DNA of 64,000 nucleotides from Colwellia sp. MB3u-45 (GCF_014077005.1 NZ_JACGVC010000049.1:372001-436000), one strand, 5' to 3'. Counted from the stretch's first letter, positions 28,115-37,812 are shown. Translations and numbers: made by a program. Notes: generated from the sequence alone by a model not told the origin.

Positions 28115-29464
28115 TCAGCGCTTAATTAACACTTCCCCTGACTTTGCCGCTTTATATTCTGCATGCATAAATGCCCAAACAGATATAATACCAACCGCTG
28201 AAATCAATATAAGCATATTCATAAAACTAGACCAACCGCCCGCACTATCAGCCAATCTTCCACCAATAAAAGCAAATGTTGCACTGGCCGCAAAGCCAAA
28301 AGCATCAATAAAGCTCACTAGTTTTGCGCTATGGGGGCCACCATATTCGATGGAAAATATTGACATAGGTAAGTAATAAGCGGGAGAAATTGAAAAAGCG
28401 AATAAGAAAATTGCACTCAAAGCCACCATGTAGTTCACCTCAACACTGAGATTAAACCAAGATAAATATTTCAAGGTCAGTACACTCAATAAACTCAGCG
28501 TCATGGCTATAGTTAAAACTGTCCGGATGCCCTTTTTGGAAAAACGGTCGTAAAATGCGATCGACGCTAACAGTCCGGCTAAAGAACCGACGGGAAATAT
28601 AGTAGAGGCCATTGCTGCCTGTGAGGGCGATAATTGGTAAGTTTCCATAAGATAGACCGCAACAAAATCTAAAAAGGCCATCATACAAGTAAGCATCATT
28701 AGCATGAGCACGACCAACCAGACTCTAGGGCTTTTAACAAATGCCAGCATACCCGCCAGCATACTTGTGCCTTGAAGGGGGTGATTATATTTGTTATCAA
28801 TCGCCTGTTTTGATGCTTTCGCCAACTCTATACCTTCGGCACTAGTGTCGGTATTATCACCTTCATTTTCTCTGAAAAAATTTGGGTTTTCAGGTTTTTC
28901 TTTCAGGAAAAAATAACAACCAATAAATATAACCAAGGCAAAAGCCGCAGCGATGAAGCCTACTGAACGCCAATGCATAAAGCTCAACAACCAACCAAAA
29001 AATAAAGTCGCCAACACCACACTAAATCTAGAACTGGTAGAGATAATACTCCACACCCGTCCGTAATGATGAGGGTGATACCATTCTCCAACCAGTTTAG
29101 TCATACCTGGCCAGCCTGAAGACTTTGTGCAGTAAAGCAAGAATGAAAAGACAGTAAAAGCCATTACATTAGGCGAAAGTCCAAAGGCGATAACAAACAG
29201 TGCGGTAAGAAAAATTCCAATTAAAAAAGTAAAGCGCCCACCAATCACATCAGCAAGAGGCCCCCAGATGAGTTTACCCACAAGTGCACCTAGGGTGCCA
29301 TAAGCCGCGAAGTCTCCAATATTTGTTTTTGTTAAGCCTAAGGTATCATCGGCAAGCATGGCAGGACTTAGAATAGTAATCATTTGACGGCAGATCATCA
29401 TGGCAGCATAACCAAGATACATGGCGATAATAATGTTTAATTGCTTTGGGGGTCGGATAGACAT
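28115..29464 (-). CDS. MFS transporter, organophosphate:phosphate antiporter (OPA/GlpT)-like
   Basis: 449 residues with twelve predicted membrane helices. Segment CTKSSGWPGMTKLVGEWYHP followed by RVWSIISTSSR resembles the GWPP...W and RG-x-W signature of OPA transporters (GlpT, UhpT). The central loop is hydrophilic. OPA carriers exchange organic phosphates such as glycerol-3-phosphate for phosphate. A GDPD is encoded three genes downstream in the same direction, supporting a glycerol-phosphate or glycerophosphodiester substrate, but other MFS groups share part of this pattern. Confidence 0.78.
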   Translation of the reverse strand: MSIRPPKQLNIIIAMYLGYAAMMICRQMITILSPAMLADDTLGLTKTNIGDFAAYGTLGALVGKLIWGPLADVIGGRFTFLIGIFLTALFVIAFGLSPNVMAFTVFSFLLYCTKSSGWPGMTKLVGEWYHPHHYGRVWSIISTSSRFSVVLATLFFGWLLSFMHWRSVGFIAAAFALVIFIGCYFFLKEKPENPNFFRENEGDNTDTSAEGIELAKASKQAIDNKYNHPLQGTSMLAGMLAFVKSPRVWLVVLMLMMLTCMMAFLDFVAVYLMETYQLSPSQAAMASTIFPVGSLAGLLASIAFYDRFSKKGIRTVLTIAMTLSLLSVLTLKYLSWFNLSVEVNYMVALSAIFLFAFSISPAYYLPMSIFSIEYGGPHSAKLVSFIDAFGFAASATFAFIGGRLADSAGGWSSFMNMLILISAVGIISVWAFMHAEYKAAKSGEVLIKR

Positions 29465-29799
29465 AATTTCTCTGTGAACTGTTGCAATATAGTTGACGGG
29501 GCTGCTATAGAACTAGGGTTCAATTGGGGGTTAATTGTTATTATTATTGTTTAGACGAGACTATGTTGCTCAGTAGCTTACGTCAAATTAACGCATAAAC
29601 AGTCAGCATTGAATGATACTAGACTTAAGTAAAATAAGGAAATTTCTGTCAGTACTATTTCTATTAGTCAGATTTTGGTAAAAAAACTTAAATTTTTAGT
29701 ATCAATAATGTTAAAAATATTGTCATCGGTAGTCATAAATTCAAATGGCGTAAATGAAAATAGCGGTTAAATTTTTATGGAGGTGTTCAAGAGGTAGTA

Positions 29800-29904
29800 T
29801 TGAAGGCTTATGCTAATAGTCATGATACAAGTATTAGTGAACTTATCCGTAATGAACTTGTGCGTGGTAAATTTAAACAAGGGTTTAAGCCGTTAAAAGC
29901 ATAA
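29800..29904 (+). pseudogene. Fragment resembling the C-terminal part of a ribbon-helix-helix antitoxin
   Basis: An open stretch of 34 residues, with TTG at 29800 behind AGAGG, encodes KAYANSHDTSISELIRNELV and then a basic tail. The S-x-S-E-L-I-R-x-x-L pattern is that of RHH (Arc/CopG-like) antitoxins, but the first strand is missing and the upstream frame is closed by a stop. No toxin gene is next to it. It may be a remnant or a real very small protein. Elsewhere in 29465-30082 I see nothing. Confidence 0.35.
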
Positions 29905-30082
29905 GAATCTTGAAAAAATCTAAATATTAATACAAAACATCAAGTCTAGTTAGCAACTATTACAGAGAGGTAGTTAAAAATATTTGTATAGAAGATATTG
30001 GCAAGGATTTGATTATATTGGGAAAAAATTTAATTACTATAGAATTTTTTTAATTTACTCAACAGAACGTAAAGTAAAAAGA

Positions 30083-30170
30083 TGGTACCCGAGGCCGGAC
30101 TTGAACCGGCACACTCTTACAAGCGAGGGATTTTAAATCCCTTGTGTCTACCAATTCCACCACTCGGGCA
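30083..30170 (-). tRNA. tRNA-Leu(UAA), copy 1 (promoter-distal)
   Basis: 88 bases including encoded CCA. Anticodon loop TTTAAAA gives UAA; long class II variable arm. Identical to the copies at 30348 and 30782. Confidence 0.95.
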
Positions 30171-30231
30171 TCGAGAGTTTTTTTTATAGTAGAGATTGGG
30201 ACCCTACTTTGACAGTAATAACTGTCATATT

Positions 30232-30307
30232 TGGAGCGGCTGACGAGACTCGAACTCGTGACATTCACGTTGGCAACGTGATGCTCTACCAGCTGAGCTA
30301 CAGCCGC
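30232..30307 (-). tRNA. tRNA-Gly(GCC), copy 1
   Basis: 76 bases with CCA. Acceptor GCGGCTG/CAGCCGC, anticodon loop TTGCCAA gives GCC. Confidence 0.95.
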
Positions 30308-30347
30308 TTCGGTATTCTACAATACATCCAACTGATATAATCAGTAA

Positions 30348-30435
30348 TGGTACCCGAGGCCGGACTTGAACCGGCACACTCTTACAAGCGAGGGATTTTA
30401 AATCCCTTGTGTCTACCAATTCCACCACTCGGGCA
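30348..30435 (-). tRNA. tRNA-Leu(UAA), copy 2
   Basis: Same sequence as copy 1, anticodon UAA, CCA encoded. Confidence 0.95.
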
Positions 30436-30496
30436 TCGAGAGTATTTTTTATAGTAGAGATTGGGACCCTACTTTGACAGTAATAACTGTCAGATT

Positions 30497-30572
30497 TGGA
30501 GCGGCTGACGAGACTCGAACTCGTGACATTCACGTTGGCAACGTGATGCTCTACCAGCTGAGCTACAGCCGC
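30497..30572 (-). tRNA. tRNA-Gly(GCC), copy 2
   Basis: Same sequence as copy 1, anticodon GCC, CCA encoded. Confidence 0.95.
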
Positions 30573-30641
30573 TTCATGGTCTTAATTTATAACCAGTAAA
30601 CTTATAACTAGCAAACTAAGATTTTTAACACGTTTAAAATT

Positions 30642-30717
30642 TGGAGCGGCTGACGAGACTCGAACTCGTGACATTCACGTTGGCAACGTGATGCTCTACC
30701 AGCTGAGCTACAGCCGC
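30642..30717 (-). tRNA. tRNA-Gly(GCC), copy 3
   Basis: Same sequence as the other Gly copies; its upstream and downstream spacers differ, so it is an older copy. Confidence 0.95.
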
Positions 30718-30781
30718 TTCATTATTTTAAACTTTCCCGTACATACGCCAATATGTATTAATTCTTACTGCACAAATGAAA

Positions 30782-30869
30782 TGGTACCCGAGGCCGGACT
30801 TGAACCGGCACACTCTTACAAGCGAGGGATTTTAAATCCCTTGTGTCTACCAATTCCACCACTCGGGCA
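30782..30869 (-). tRNA. tRNA-Leu(UAA), copy 3
   Basis: Same sequence as copies 1 and 2. It follows tRNA-Cys by three bases, as in the Escherichia coli glyW-cysT-leuZ order. Confidence 0.95.
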
Positions 30870-30872
30870 ATG

Positions 30873-30946
30873 TGGAGGCGGGTCCCGGAGTCGAACCGAG
30901 GTACACGGATTTGCAATCCGCTGCATAGCCACTCTGCCAACCCGCC
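30873..30946 (-). tRNA. tRNA-Cys(GCA)
   Basis: 74 bases with CCA. Acceptor GGCGGGT/ACCCGCC, anticodon loop TTGCAAA gives GCA. Confidence 0.95.
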
Positions 30947-31017
30947 ACTTACATTAAAACTATTTTCATTTACTACCCTTAAGGTAGTATTCCCTGTACA
31001 TTCTCTTAAAGAGAAAT

Positions 31018-31093
31018 TGGAGCGGCTGACGAGACTCGAACTCGTGACATTCACGTTGGCAACGTGATGCTCTACCAGCTGAGCTACAGCCGC
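31018..31093 (-). tRNA. tRNA-Gly(GCC), copy 4 (promoter-proximal)
   Basis: First tRNA after pgsA, position of glyW in E. coli. Anticodon GCC, CCA encoded. Confidence 0.95.
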
Positions 31094-31235
31094 TTCATGT
31101 GCTGACTCCCTGTCAACTGGAAACGCATTCTACATTGAAAAACTTATGAGTCAACCCTTTAATATCAATTTTATTTTGACTGCTCAAAAAGCGACTAATG
31201 TGGTGTTTTTTTAACTAAAAACAAGCTATTTAACA

Positions 31236-31820
31236 CTAATTAATCTTAGTTAACTCTGGCCAAGCCGCTTTGAAATAAATCACCATAGACCAAAAAGTAA
31301 GCACAGTGGCAATGGCATAAAAACTAAAAGCGGCAAAAAGTAATATTTCATGCGGAAATTCAAACAAAATTAATGGGATATCATAAGTTGGATACCAAAT
31401 TAATCCCATAATACCTAACATTTGTGTGGCCGTTTTATATTTACCCATTTGTGAAACAGCGATTATTTCTCTTTTACCTCGTGAAGACATAAACTCACGT
31501 AAAGCACTAATAAATATTTCGCGCGCGATCATTAATATCGCTGATATTGATATCCACCACACTTGTAAGTCTTGAATCAAAATTACCAGAGCAGCAACCA
31601 CCATTAACTTATCAGCAACGGGGTCAATAAAAGCACCAAAGGCAGACGACTGATTAAGTTTTCTTGCTAAGTAGCCATCAAGCGCATCACTCACAGCGGC
31701 AAACCAAAAAACAACAAAGGCACCAAAATGATTCCACGACACGGGCAAATAAAACACCACGATAAAAACCGGGATTAAAACAATTCTAAATAAAGTAATT
31801 TGGTTGGGGATTGTCCACAT
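31236..31820 (-). CDS. pgsA: CDP-diacylglycerol--glycerol-3-phosphate 3-phosphatidyltransferase
   Basis: 194 residues with several membrane helices. It carries the CDP-alcohol phosphotransferase signature D-G-x2-A-R-x8-G-x3-D-x3-D as DALDGYLARKLNQSSAFGAF followed by IDPVADK. It makes phosphatidylglycerophosphate, the committed step to phosphatidylglycerol and cardiolipin, in the inner membrane. It stands between uvrC and the Gly-Cys-Leu tRNA genes, the same order as in E. coli (uvrY-uvrC-pgsA-glyW-cysT-leuZ), so the tRNAs are probably cotranscribed and processed out. Confidence 0.95.
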   Translation of the reverse strand: MWTIPNQITLFRIVLIPVFIVVFYLPVSWNHFGAFVVFWFAAVSDALDGYLARKLNQSSAFGAFIDPVADKLMVVAALVILIQDLQVWWISISAILMIAREIFISALREFMSSRGKREIIAVSQMGKYKTATQMLGIMGLIWYPTYDIPLILFEFPHEILLFAAFSFYAIATVLTFWSMVIYFKAAWPELTKIN

Positions 31821-31894
31821 AATATGTCTTATATTCTTATCGTTAACTAATTAAAATTGTATCGAAGTAAAAGACATTTTACACAGATTGTGAG

Positions 31895-33748
31895 TTAATT
31901 GTCATGCAAGGCGTCATAAATATTTTCTGCCAATACTTTACTGATACCCGGCACTTTTTCTAGCGCGGTTCTGTCTGCCTTTAATACTTCTTGTAAGCCC
32001 CCTAAATATTGTAAAAGCGCTTGTCTTTTTTTAGCCCCTATTCCTGGAATATCTTCTAATGTAGATTTTTTACTAGCTTTTTGTCGTTTTGCTCTGTGGC
32101 CCGTGATGGCAAACCGATGCGACTCATCTCGTATATGTTGTACAAGGTGCAGTGCCGGTGACGTAGCAGGTAATGATATTAATTGATGACTACCAGCTAA
32201 TATTAAGGTTTCTAGCCCAGGTTTTCTTGACTCACCTTTCGCAACCCCGACCAATAACGGAGTTTTTACTTTATCTACGCCGGCAAAAAATTCTTCCGCT
32301 TTTGCCAACTGCCCTTTACCACCATCGATAAAAATAATGTCTGGCATTTTTTCTTCACTGGTGACTTTGCTATAGCGTTTGTCTAAAGCAAATGCCATAG
32401 CGGCATAGTCATCACCTGGCGTAATGCCATACACGTTGTAACGTCGATAATCACTTTTTAATGGCCCTTCTTGATTAAACACCACATTTGACGCGACGGT
32501 TTGTTGTCCCATAGTATGGCTAATATCAAAACATTCAATGCGTGATATGCCATTGGTTAGCTCAAACACTTCATTTAATGCGACAAATCTTGCCTGCATT
32601 GATTCTTTATGAGAGTTTCTCGTCATTAAAGCTGTTGCAGCATTAGTGCAAGCTAATTTAAGGTATTGCGCGCGCTCGGTGCGAACATTGTGTGATATTT
32701 TTACTTCATGCTCTGCTTGGGCGCTAATGACCTGAACGATGTCTTGCTGGTTATCAATGGCCTCAGGGATAATAATTTCTTTTGGGATAGCCCCTAAGTT
32801 AAGTTCATTACCAATATAATGTTGGCTAATAAAAGCCGCCATTATTTCCGCATCGCTGGTATCAACGGGCACAGTTGGAAAATAACTTTTACTGCCTAAT
32901 ATTTTATGTTCTCGAACAAATAATAAGTGGATACAAGCTTGCGACTTATGACGATGAAGCCCGATAACATCCATTTCCGCGGCAGAGCCACTGACAAACT
33001 GTTGCTGCTGAACTTTTCTTAAGGTCGCAATTTGATCTCGGTATTTTGCCGCATGTTCAAAATTGAGCGTTTTACTGGCGTTTTCCATATTCTCTACTAG
33101 GTGCTCAATCACAATCGAACTTTTGCCTTTGAGAAACAATTTGGCTAACTGCACTTGCTTTTGATAATCCGTTGGCGATATTTTATCTACACAAGGTGCT
33201 GAACATCGGCCCAATTGGTGCTGTAAGCATGGCCGACTTCGGGCCCGATAGTAGCTGTCTTCACACTGTCTAAGTGGAAAAATCTTTTGCATTAAGCGCA
33301 AACTCTCCCAGACAGCACCTACCGTTGGATATGGACCAAAGTAATCACCTTTAACTTTTTTACCGCCACGGTGTAAACCTAATTTTGGATGTTTGTGGTC
33401 AGTGATCAGTAAATAGGGATAGGTTTTATCGTCGCGCAGTAAAATATTATATTTTGGTTGATACTTTTTAATATAATTATTTTCGAGGATCAGCGCTTCG
33501 CCTTCCGTATGGGTTACGGTAACGTCAATAGCAGAAATTTGTTTAACCAGTGCGCGAGTTTTATTACTGCCCACATCTTTGCGAAAATAACTCGCTAAAC
33601 GTTTTTTTAGTTGCTTCGCTTTACCAACATAGATCACCGTTTGGGCTATGTTGTACATGCGATAAACGCCAGCTTGTTCAGAAACGGCCGCTAGGAAGGC
33701 TTTATGATCAAATGAGCTTTCATCATTTGATAAAATTTTATCAGACAA
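31895..33748 (-). CDS. uvrC: Excinuclease ABC subunit C
   Basis: 617 residues. N-terminal GIY-YIG nuclease (GVYRMYN, then TVIYVGKAKQLKKRLASYF), a Cys-rich region (CSAPCVDKI), the UVR helix pair (MENASKTLNFEHAAKYRDQI), an RNase H-like nuclease domain (IECFDISHTMGQQTVASNVV), and C-terminal tandem helix-hairpin-helix (LEDIPGIGAKKRQALL and LEKVPGISKVLAENI). It makes the two incisions around lesions in nucleotide excision repair with UvrAB. Two bases separate it from the uvrY stop, so they are cotranscribed. Confidence 0.97.
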   Translation of the reverse strand: MSDKILSNDESSFDHKAFLAAVSEQAGVYRMYNIAQTVIYVGKAKQLKKRLASYFRKDVGSNKTRALVKQISAIDVTVTHTEGEALILENNYIKKYQPKYNILLRDDKTYPYLLITDHKHPKLGLHRGGKKVKGDYFGPYPTVGAVWESLRLMQKIFPLRQCEDSYYRARSRPCLQHQLGRCSAPCVDKISPTDYQKQVQLAKLFLKGKSSIVIEHLVENMENASKTLNFEHAAKYRDQIATLRKVQQQQFVSGSAAEMDVIGLHRHKSQACIHLLFVREHKILGSKSYFPTVPVDTSDAEIMAAFISQHYIGNELNLGAIPKEIIIPEAIDNQQDIVQVISAQAEHEVKISHNVRTERAQYLKLACTNAATALMTRNSHKESMQARFVALNEVFELTNGISRIECFDISHTMGQQTVASNVVFNQEGPLKSDYRRYNVYGITPGDDYAAMAFALDKRYSKVTSEEKMPDIIFIDGGKGQLAKAEEFFAGVDKVKTPLLVGVAKGESRKPGLETLILAGSHQLISLPATSPALHLVQHIRDESHRFAITGHRAKRQKASKKSTLEDIPGIGAKKRQALLQYLGGLQEVLKADRTALEKVPGISKVLAENIYDALHDN

Positions 33749-33750
33749 TG

Positions 33751-34395
33751 CTATAGCACTTCAGTTTTTAACATACCATGGCGAATAGCCAAATGCGTTA
33801 GCTCAACGTCATTACCGACATTAAGCTTATCAAACATACGATAGCGGTAGCTATTAATGGTTTTAGTACTTAGCACTAATTGTTGTGAGATATCAGGTAC
33901 TTTTTCGCCACGCGTGATCATTAACATGATTTGCAATTCACGTTCAGACAAACTACTAAAAGGATTTTCATCTGGGGATTTGAATTGGCTTAACGCCATT
34001 TGCTGGGCAATCTCGGGTGTTATATAACGTTGGCCGCTATGAACAGCACGAATCGCATTGATCATTTCATCAGGACCGGCACCTTTGGTTAAATAGCCTG
34101 CCGCGCCAATCTGCATAACTTTTGTCGGAATGGGGTCAGTGCAATAAACGGTTAACACAATAACTTTTACATCAGGCGCATAACGAATAATTTTTTTTGT
34201 TGCCTCTAAGCCGCCAATGCCTGGCATGTTCATGTCCATAAGGACAACATTAGGCTCGACTTTACGACAAAATTGTACGGCTTCCTCGCCTGTTTTAGCT
34301 TCACCAATCACCTTAAGTCCTTTTACTTCGTCTAGGATTTTTCGTATTCCAGTACGAACCAACTCATGGTCATCAACTAACAAAACATTTATCAA
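33751..34395 (-). CDS. uvrY: Response regulator UvrY/GacA/SirA
   Basis: 214 residues. N-terminal receiver domain with acidic pocket at residues 8-9, phosphoacceptor D54 (VVLMDMNMPGIGG) and conserved lysine region; C-terminal LuxR/NarL-type helix-turn-helix (ISQQLVLSTKTINSYRYRMF). It is the partner of BarA/GacS and activates Csr small-RNA genes in gammaproteobacteria. Size, sequence and position before uvrC all agree with UvrY. Confidence 0.94.
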   Translation of the reverse strand: MINVLLVDDHELVRTGIRKILDEVKGLKVIGEAKTGEEAVQFCRKVEPNVVLMDMNMPGIGGLEATKKIIRYAPDVKVIVLTVYCTDPIPTKVMQIGAAGYLTKGAGPDEMINAIRAVHSGQRYITPEIAQQMALSQFKSPDENPFSSLSERELQIMLMITRGEKVPDISQQLVLSTKTINSYRYRMFDKLNVGNDVELTHLAIRHGMLKTEVL

Positions 34396-34533
34396 CGTAG
34401 AATTACCTTATTTATCACTTTATAAAAAGCAGCAGAATTAATAAAAAGAATATAGCGAATTGGTCTCTAACACAATATAAATTCTTGCTTTTTCTCTAAT
34501 TCATTTCCTTAATCAAGGTCGTTTAAGTCATTA

Positions 34534-34791
34534 TTACAGCTCGTTTTTATTTAGCCAGTTATTTAACAAGTGAATTTGGCCATTTTTATATGCCGCATAA
34601 GTCAAACGCACTGCATTACTTAAAATGATACTGTCATTCCATTTTGTTTGCTCGGCAATTAGTTCGTAACATTTTTGTGCTTCTGGTGTCAGATAACCGC
34701 GCATTTCTTTTTTACCGCGATCTTTTTGCCGTTCACGATAACGTTTTTGTTTTTCCGCATTAGTTAATGCTTTCTTTTTTATATTCATCAA
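34534..34791 (-). CDS. Small basic protein of unknown function, possibly ribbon-helix-helix
   Basis: 85 residues. A strongly basic start (KKKALTNAEKQKRYRERQKD) is followed by KKEMRGYLTPEAQKCYELI, which looks like an RHH strand and helix (R-G-Y-L-T-P-E-A), and by a helical C-terminus. DNA binding is plausible. The same N-terminal pattern occurs in small proteins of related marine bacteria as I remember them, but I cannot name a family. It is leftward, divergent from fabA, with its own likely promoter. Confidence 0.6.
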   Translation of the reverse strand: MMNIKKKALTNAEKQKRYRERQKDRGKKEMRGYLTPEAQKCYELIAEQTKWNDSIILSNAVRLTYAAYKNGQIHLLNNWLNKNEL

Positions 34792-34964
34792 TACCTTACC
34801 TATTAAAAGTTTAAAACCTTAGTAGTTATGTATAACCAATTCTTACAAAATATTGTGAATTTGTTAAGTCATATATAAATTTATTTAACTGTTCGGAGTT
34901 GTTTAGCGTACAAGTGTTAGCTAAAGTATGGTCTTTGAAATTATTAATAAACGTAAGTGATGAC

Positions 34965-35480
34965 ATGGAACAACAAAATTCGTTCTCAAAAGAAGACCTA
35001 GTAAAAGCAGGTACTGGTGAAATGTTTGGCCCTGGCAACAGCCAGTTACCATCTGACAATATGTTAATGATGGATAGAATTGTTAGCATTAATGATGATG
35101 GCGGCGAACATGGCAAAGGCGAAATTATCGCTGAATTAGACATAAATCCAGATCTTTGGTTTTTTGATTGTCATTTTAAAGGTGACCCTGTTATGCCGGG
35201 TTGTCTTGGCTTAGATGCAATGTGGCAATTAACAGGTTTTTTCTTAGCATGGTCAGGTGGTCCAGGTCATGGTAGAGCTTTGGGTGTAGGTGAAGTTAAA
35301 TTTACTGGCCAAATTTTGCCAACAGCGAAAAAAGTCACTTATAAGATTACCTTAAAACGCGTTATTAAGCGTAAATTATTTATGGGTATTGCTGACGGTA
35401 CGGTTTCTGTTGATGGTCGTGTTATCTACACAGCGAAAGATTTAAAAGTGGGCTTGTTTACCGATACTACTAAGTTTTAA
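34965..35480 (+). CDS. fabA: 3-hydroxydecanoyl-ACP dehydratase/isomerase
   Basis: 171 residues from the ATG at 34965, the same length as E. coli FabA; an upstream in-frame ATG at 34899 would add 22 unconserved residues. Active-site H70 ([19 protein letters not shown]) and D84 are at the E. coli positions. It introduces the cis double bond in unsaturated fatty acid synthesis, central to membrane fluidity in a probably cold-adapted organism. It is monocistronic, with a terminator shared with gltX. Confidence 0.96.
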   Translation: MEQQNSFSKEDLVKAGTGEMFGPGNSQLPSDNMLMMDRIVSINDDGGEHGKGEIIAELDINPDLWFFDCHFKGDPVMPGCLGLDAMWQLTGFFLAWSGGPGHGRALGVGEVKFTGQILPTAKKVTYKITLKRVIKRKLFMGIADGTVSVDGRVIYTAKDLKVGLFTDTTKF

Positions 35481-35524
35481 TCACTATTTAACTAAGTGTT
35501 ATCAGTAACATCGTCCTGAACATA

Positions 35525-35550
35525 AAAAGCCAGCAATTACGCTGGCTTTT
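35525..35550. terminator. Bidirectional terminator between fabA and gltX
   Basis: AAAAGCCAGC, loop AATTAC, GCTGGCTTTT. Convergent genes end on both sides, and T-runs are found on both strands. Confidence 0.85.
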
Positions 35551-35585
35551 GTTTATCTTTTTTCACAAAACGTTAATTTTATAAA

Positions 35586-36998
35586 TTAACTATTTGCGAT
35601 ACGCGCATCAACCACGGCAATAGCTTGATCAATTCTAGCCAAAACTTTTTGCTGATCTAACAATGCTAAGGTAATGTCTAATGAGGGTGAATTGCCACCA
35701 CCTGTGGCAGCAACACGTAAAGGCATGCCCACTTTACCCATGCCTACTTCAAGCTCTGTTGCTGTGTCGTTAATCGCAGCATGAATGGGTGCAGCTGACC
35801 AATCAGTCAAAGCCGCTAATTTCTCTTTTACTAACAACAGAGGTGCTTTTACTACCGGGCGTAAATGTTTTTTCACCGCACCCGCATCAAGTTCAGTAAA
35901 ATCTTCATAAAAGTATCGGCTAATTTGTGCCATTTCTTTTAATGTTTTTACTCGGTCCGCTTGTATTTTTACAATTTCTTCAAGGGCTGGGCCATTTTCA
36001 ACATTGATACCCTGCTCTTTCATATGCCACGCAAGATGAGAGGCAACATAAACCGGATCGAGTGTTTTCATGTAATGCTGATTAACCCAGATAAGTTTGT
36101 CAGTATTAAAGCCTGAAGCTGCTCGGTTACAGTCCTTAAGATCAAATAACTCAATCATTTCTTCACGAGAAAAAATTTCTTTATCACCATGTGACCAGCC
36201 TAAACGCACTAAATAATTCAATAGTGCTTCTGGCAAGAAACCGTCATCACGATATTGCATTACACTTACAGCGCCATGACGTTTTGACAAACGTTTACCG
36301 TCATCACCTAATATCATCGGGATATGGGCATATTCAGGTACGGTTGCACCTAATGCTTTTAAGATATTAATTTGTTTTGGCGTATTGCTGATGTGGTCAT
36401 CACCGCGAACTACATGTGATACTTTCATATCCCAGTCATCAACAACAACTGTTAAGTTATAAGTGGGTGTACCATCTGAGCGAGCAATGATTAAATCATC
36501 CAGTTGCTCATTACTAATAGTAATATCGCCTTTAACCATATCTTTAATAACAACATCGCCGCCTAATGGATTTTTAAAACGAATCGCATAAGGCTTATCT
36601 GTTGGATAATCGGTGCGTTCACGCCATAAACCATTGTATTTCTCAATTTCACCTTTCTCTTTCGCTTCTGCACGCATAGCATCAACTTCTTCAGCAGTGC
36701 TGTAACAACGATAAGCGTTACCAGAAGTGAGTAGTTGCTCAATCACTTCTTTGTAGCGATCAAAGCGTTGAGTTTGAAAATAAGGCCCATGAGTCCATGG
36801 TAGGTTTAACCAATTCATGCCGTCCATAATGGCGTCAACGGATGCCTGTGTTGAACGCTCTAAATCCGTGTCTTCTATTCTAAGAATAAAGTCACCACCA
36901 TTTTTTTGCGCATAGAGCCAACTATATAAAGCAGTACGAGCACCACCAACATGTAAATATCCCGTAGGGCTAGGGGCGAATCGAGTTGTTAAAGTCAT
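35586..36998 (-). CDS. gltX: Glutamyl-tRNA synthetase
   Basis: 470 residues from the ATG at 36998 ([19 protein letters not shown]), which matches the E. coli start; a further upstream in-frame ATG at 37046 would add 16 residues not seen in the family. The HIGH-type motif PTGYLHVGG and the KMSKS-type motif GKRLSKRHG are present. It charges tRNA-Glu with glutamate. It lies divergent to the tRNA-Val cluster and its promoter must lie in 37000-37230. Confidence 0.97.
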   Translation of the reverse strand: MTLTTRFAPSPTGYLHVGGARTALYSWLYAQKNGGDFILRIEDTDLERSTQASVDAIMDGMNWLNLPWTHGPYFQTQRFDRYKEVIEQLLTSGNAYRCYSTAEEVDAMRAEAKEKGEIEKYNGLWRERTDYPTDKPYAIRFKNPLGGDVVIKDMVKGDITISNEQLDDLIIARSDGTPTYNLTVVVDDWDMKVSHVVRGDDHISNTPKQINILKALGATVPEYAHIPMILGDDGKRLSKRHGAVSVMQYRDDGFLPEALLNYLVRLGWSHGDKEIFSREEMIELFDLKDCNRAASGFNTDKLIWVNQHYMKTLDPVYVASHLAWHMKEQGINVENGPALEEIVKIQADRVKTLKEMAQISRYFYEDFTELDAGAVKKHLRPVVKAPLLLVKEKLAALTDWSAAPIHAAINDTATELEVGMGKVGMPLRVAATGGGNSPSLDITLALLDQQKVLARIDQAIAVVDARIANS

Positions 36999-37231
36999 AA
37001 AAGTCTCAATGAAATATTTATTTGCGTAAGTCAGCAAATAAAACAAAGGTTATTAAAAAAGTTGCGCCATTTTATCAGGCAAGTGCATGAAATACACCTT
37101 TTAGCGCGTTAAATTTCCTGACGACCTGAGACAACAAATAAAAATAAAGTTCACAAAACCATCAGTCTGTCCAAATTTAAAGCATTCAAGCTCAATAGTG
37201 AAAATAAATATAAATAATTACTGAGTTTTGG

Positions 37232-37259
37232 TTGACAGCTTTTATGATCTCCCTATAAT
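37232..37259 (+). promoter_or_regulatory. Strong sigma-70 promoter of the tRNA-Val cluster
   Basis: TTGACA at 37232-37237 and TATAAT at 37254-37259, both perfect consensus, with 16 bases between. The GC-rich stretch right after (CGCCCCC) is a discriminator typical of stringently controlled stable-RNA promoters. Confidence 0.88.
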
Positions 37260-37275
37260 ACGCCCCCACAGAGAA

Positions 37276-37351
37276 GGACGATTAGCTCAGTTGGGAGAGC
37301 ACCGCCCTTACAAGGCGGGGGTCACTGGTTCAAGCCCAGTATCGTCCACCA
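37276..37351 (+). tRNA. tRNA-Val(UAC), copy 1
   Basis: 76 bases with CCA; GGACGAT acceptor, anticodon loop CTTACAA gives UAC. Identical to copies 2-4. Confidence 0.96.
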
Positions 37352-37430
37352 CTTCATTAGAAGTGAGGTAGACAATTTAGCGTTGGGAAAGAAATAAGGT
37401 CAACACCTTCTACTCTTTATCACCCGCGCC

Positions 37431-37462
37431 GAATCACTGGTTCAGATCAGTATCGTCCACCA
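37431..37462 (+). pseudogene. 3' fragment of tRNA-Val, remnant 1
   Basis: 32 bases covering the T-arm and acceptor 3' strand through CCA, with two substitutions. The 5' half is absent and replaced by unrelated sequence that includes CCGCGCC, shared with remnant 2. Confidence 0.8.
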
Positions 37463-37520
37463 TCTTCTCTGTTAGTACTGTATAAATATTATATTTAAAT
37501 AGTATGTGTAAATTTATATC

Positions 37521-37596
37521 GGACGATTAGCTCAGTTGGGAGAGCACCGCCCTTACAAGGCGGGGGTCACTGGTTCAAGCCCAGTATCGTCCACCA
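37521..37596 (+). tRNA. tRNA-Val(UAC), copy 2
   Basis: 76 bases with CCA, same sequence as copy 1. Confidence 0.96.
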
Positions 37597-37628
37597 CTTC
37601 TTTTACCATAAAGAAGCAAAACTAAAAT

Positions 37629-37704
37629 GGACGATTAGCTCAGTTGGGAGAGCACCGCCCTTACAAGGCGGGGGTCACTGGTTCAAGCCCAGTATCGTCC
37701 ACCA
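37629..37704 (+). tRNA. tRNA-Val(UAC), copy 3
   Basis: 76 bases with CCA. The 32-base spacers before and after it are near-identical (CTTCTTTT-CCATAAAGAAG), showing a tandem duplication. Confidence 0.96.
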
Positions 37705-37736
37705 CTTCTTTTGCCATAAAGAAGTAAAACTTAAAT

Positions 37737-37812
37737 GGACGATTAGCTCAGTTGGGAGAGCACCGCCCTTACAAGGCGGGGGTCACTGGTTCAAGCCCAG
37801 TATCGTCCACCA
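37737..37812 (+). tRNA. tRNA-Val(UAC), copy 4
   Basis: 76 bases with CCA, same sequence as copy 1. Confidence 0.96.

Larger units (their letters stand above)
30083..30572 (-). repeat. Tandem duplication of a 225-base tRNA-Leu/spacer/tRNA-Gly unit
   Basis: Units 30083-30307 and 30348-30572 are 225 bases each, offset 265. Even the 61-base spacers are the same apart from about two substitutions, which points to recent duplication. Confidence 0.9.

Noticed and set aside
30059-31067. Several open frames over the tRNA cluster
   Set aside because: They read through tRNA genes and repeat the same peptide at each tRNA copy.
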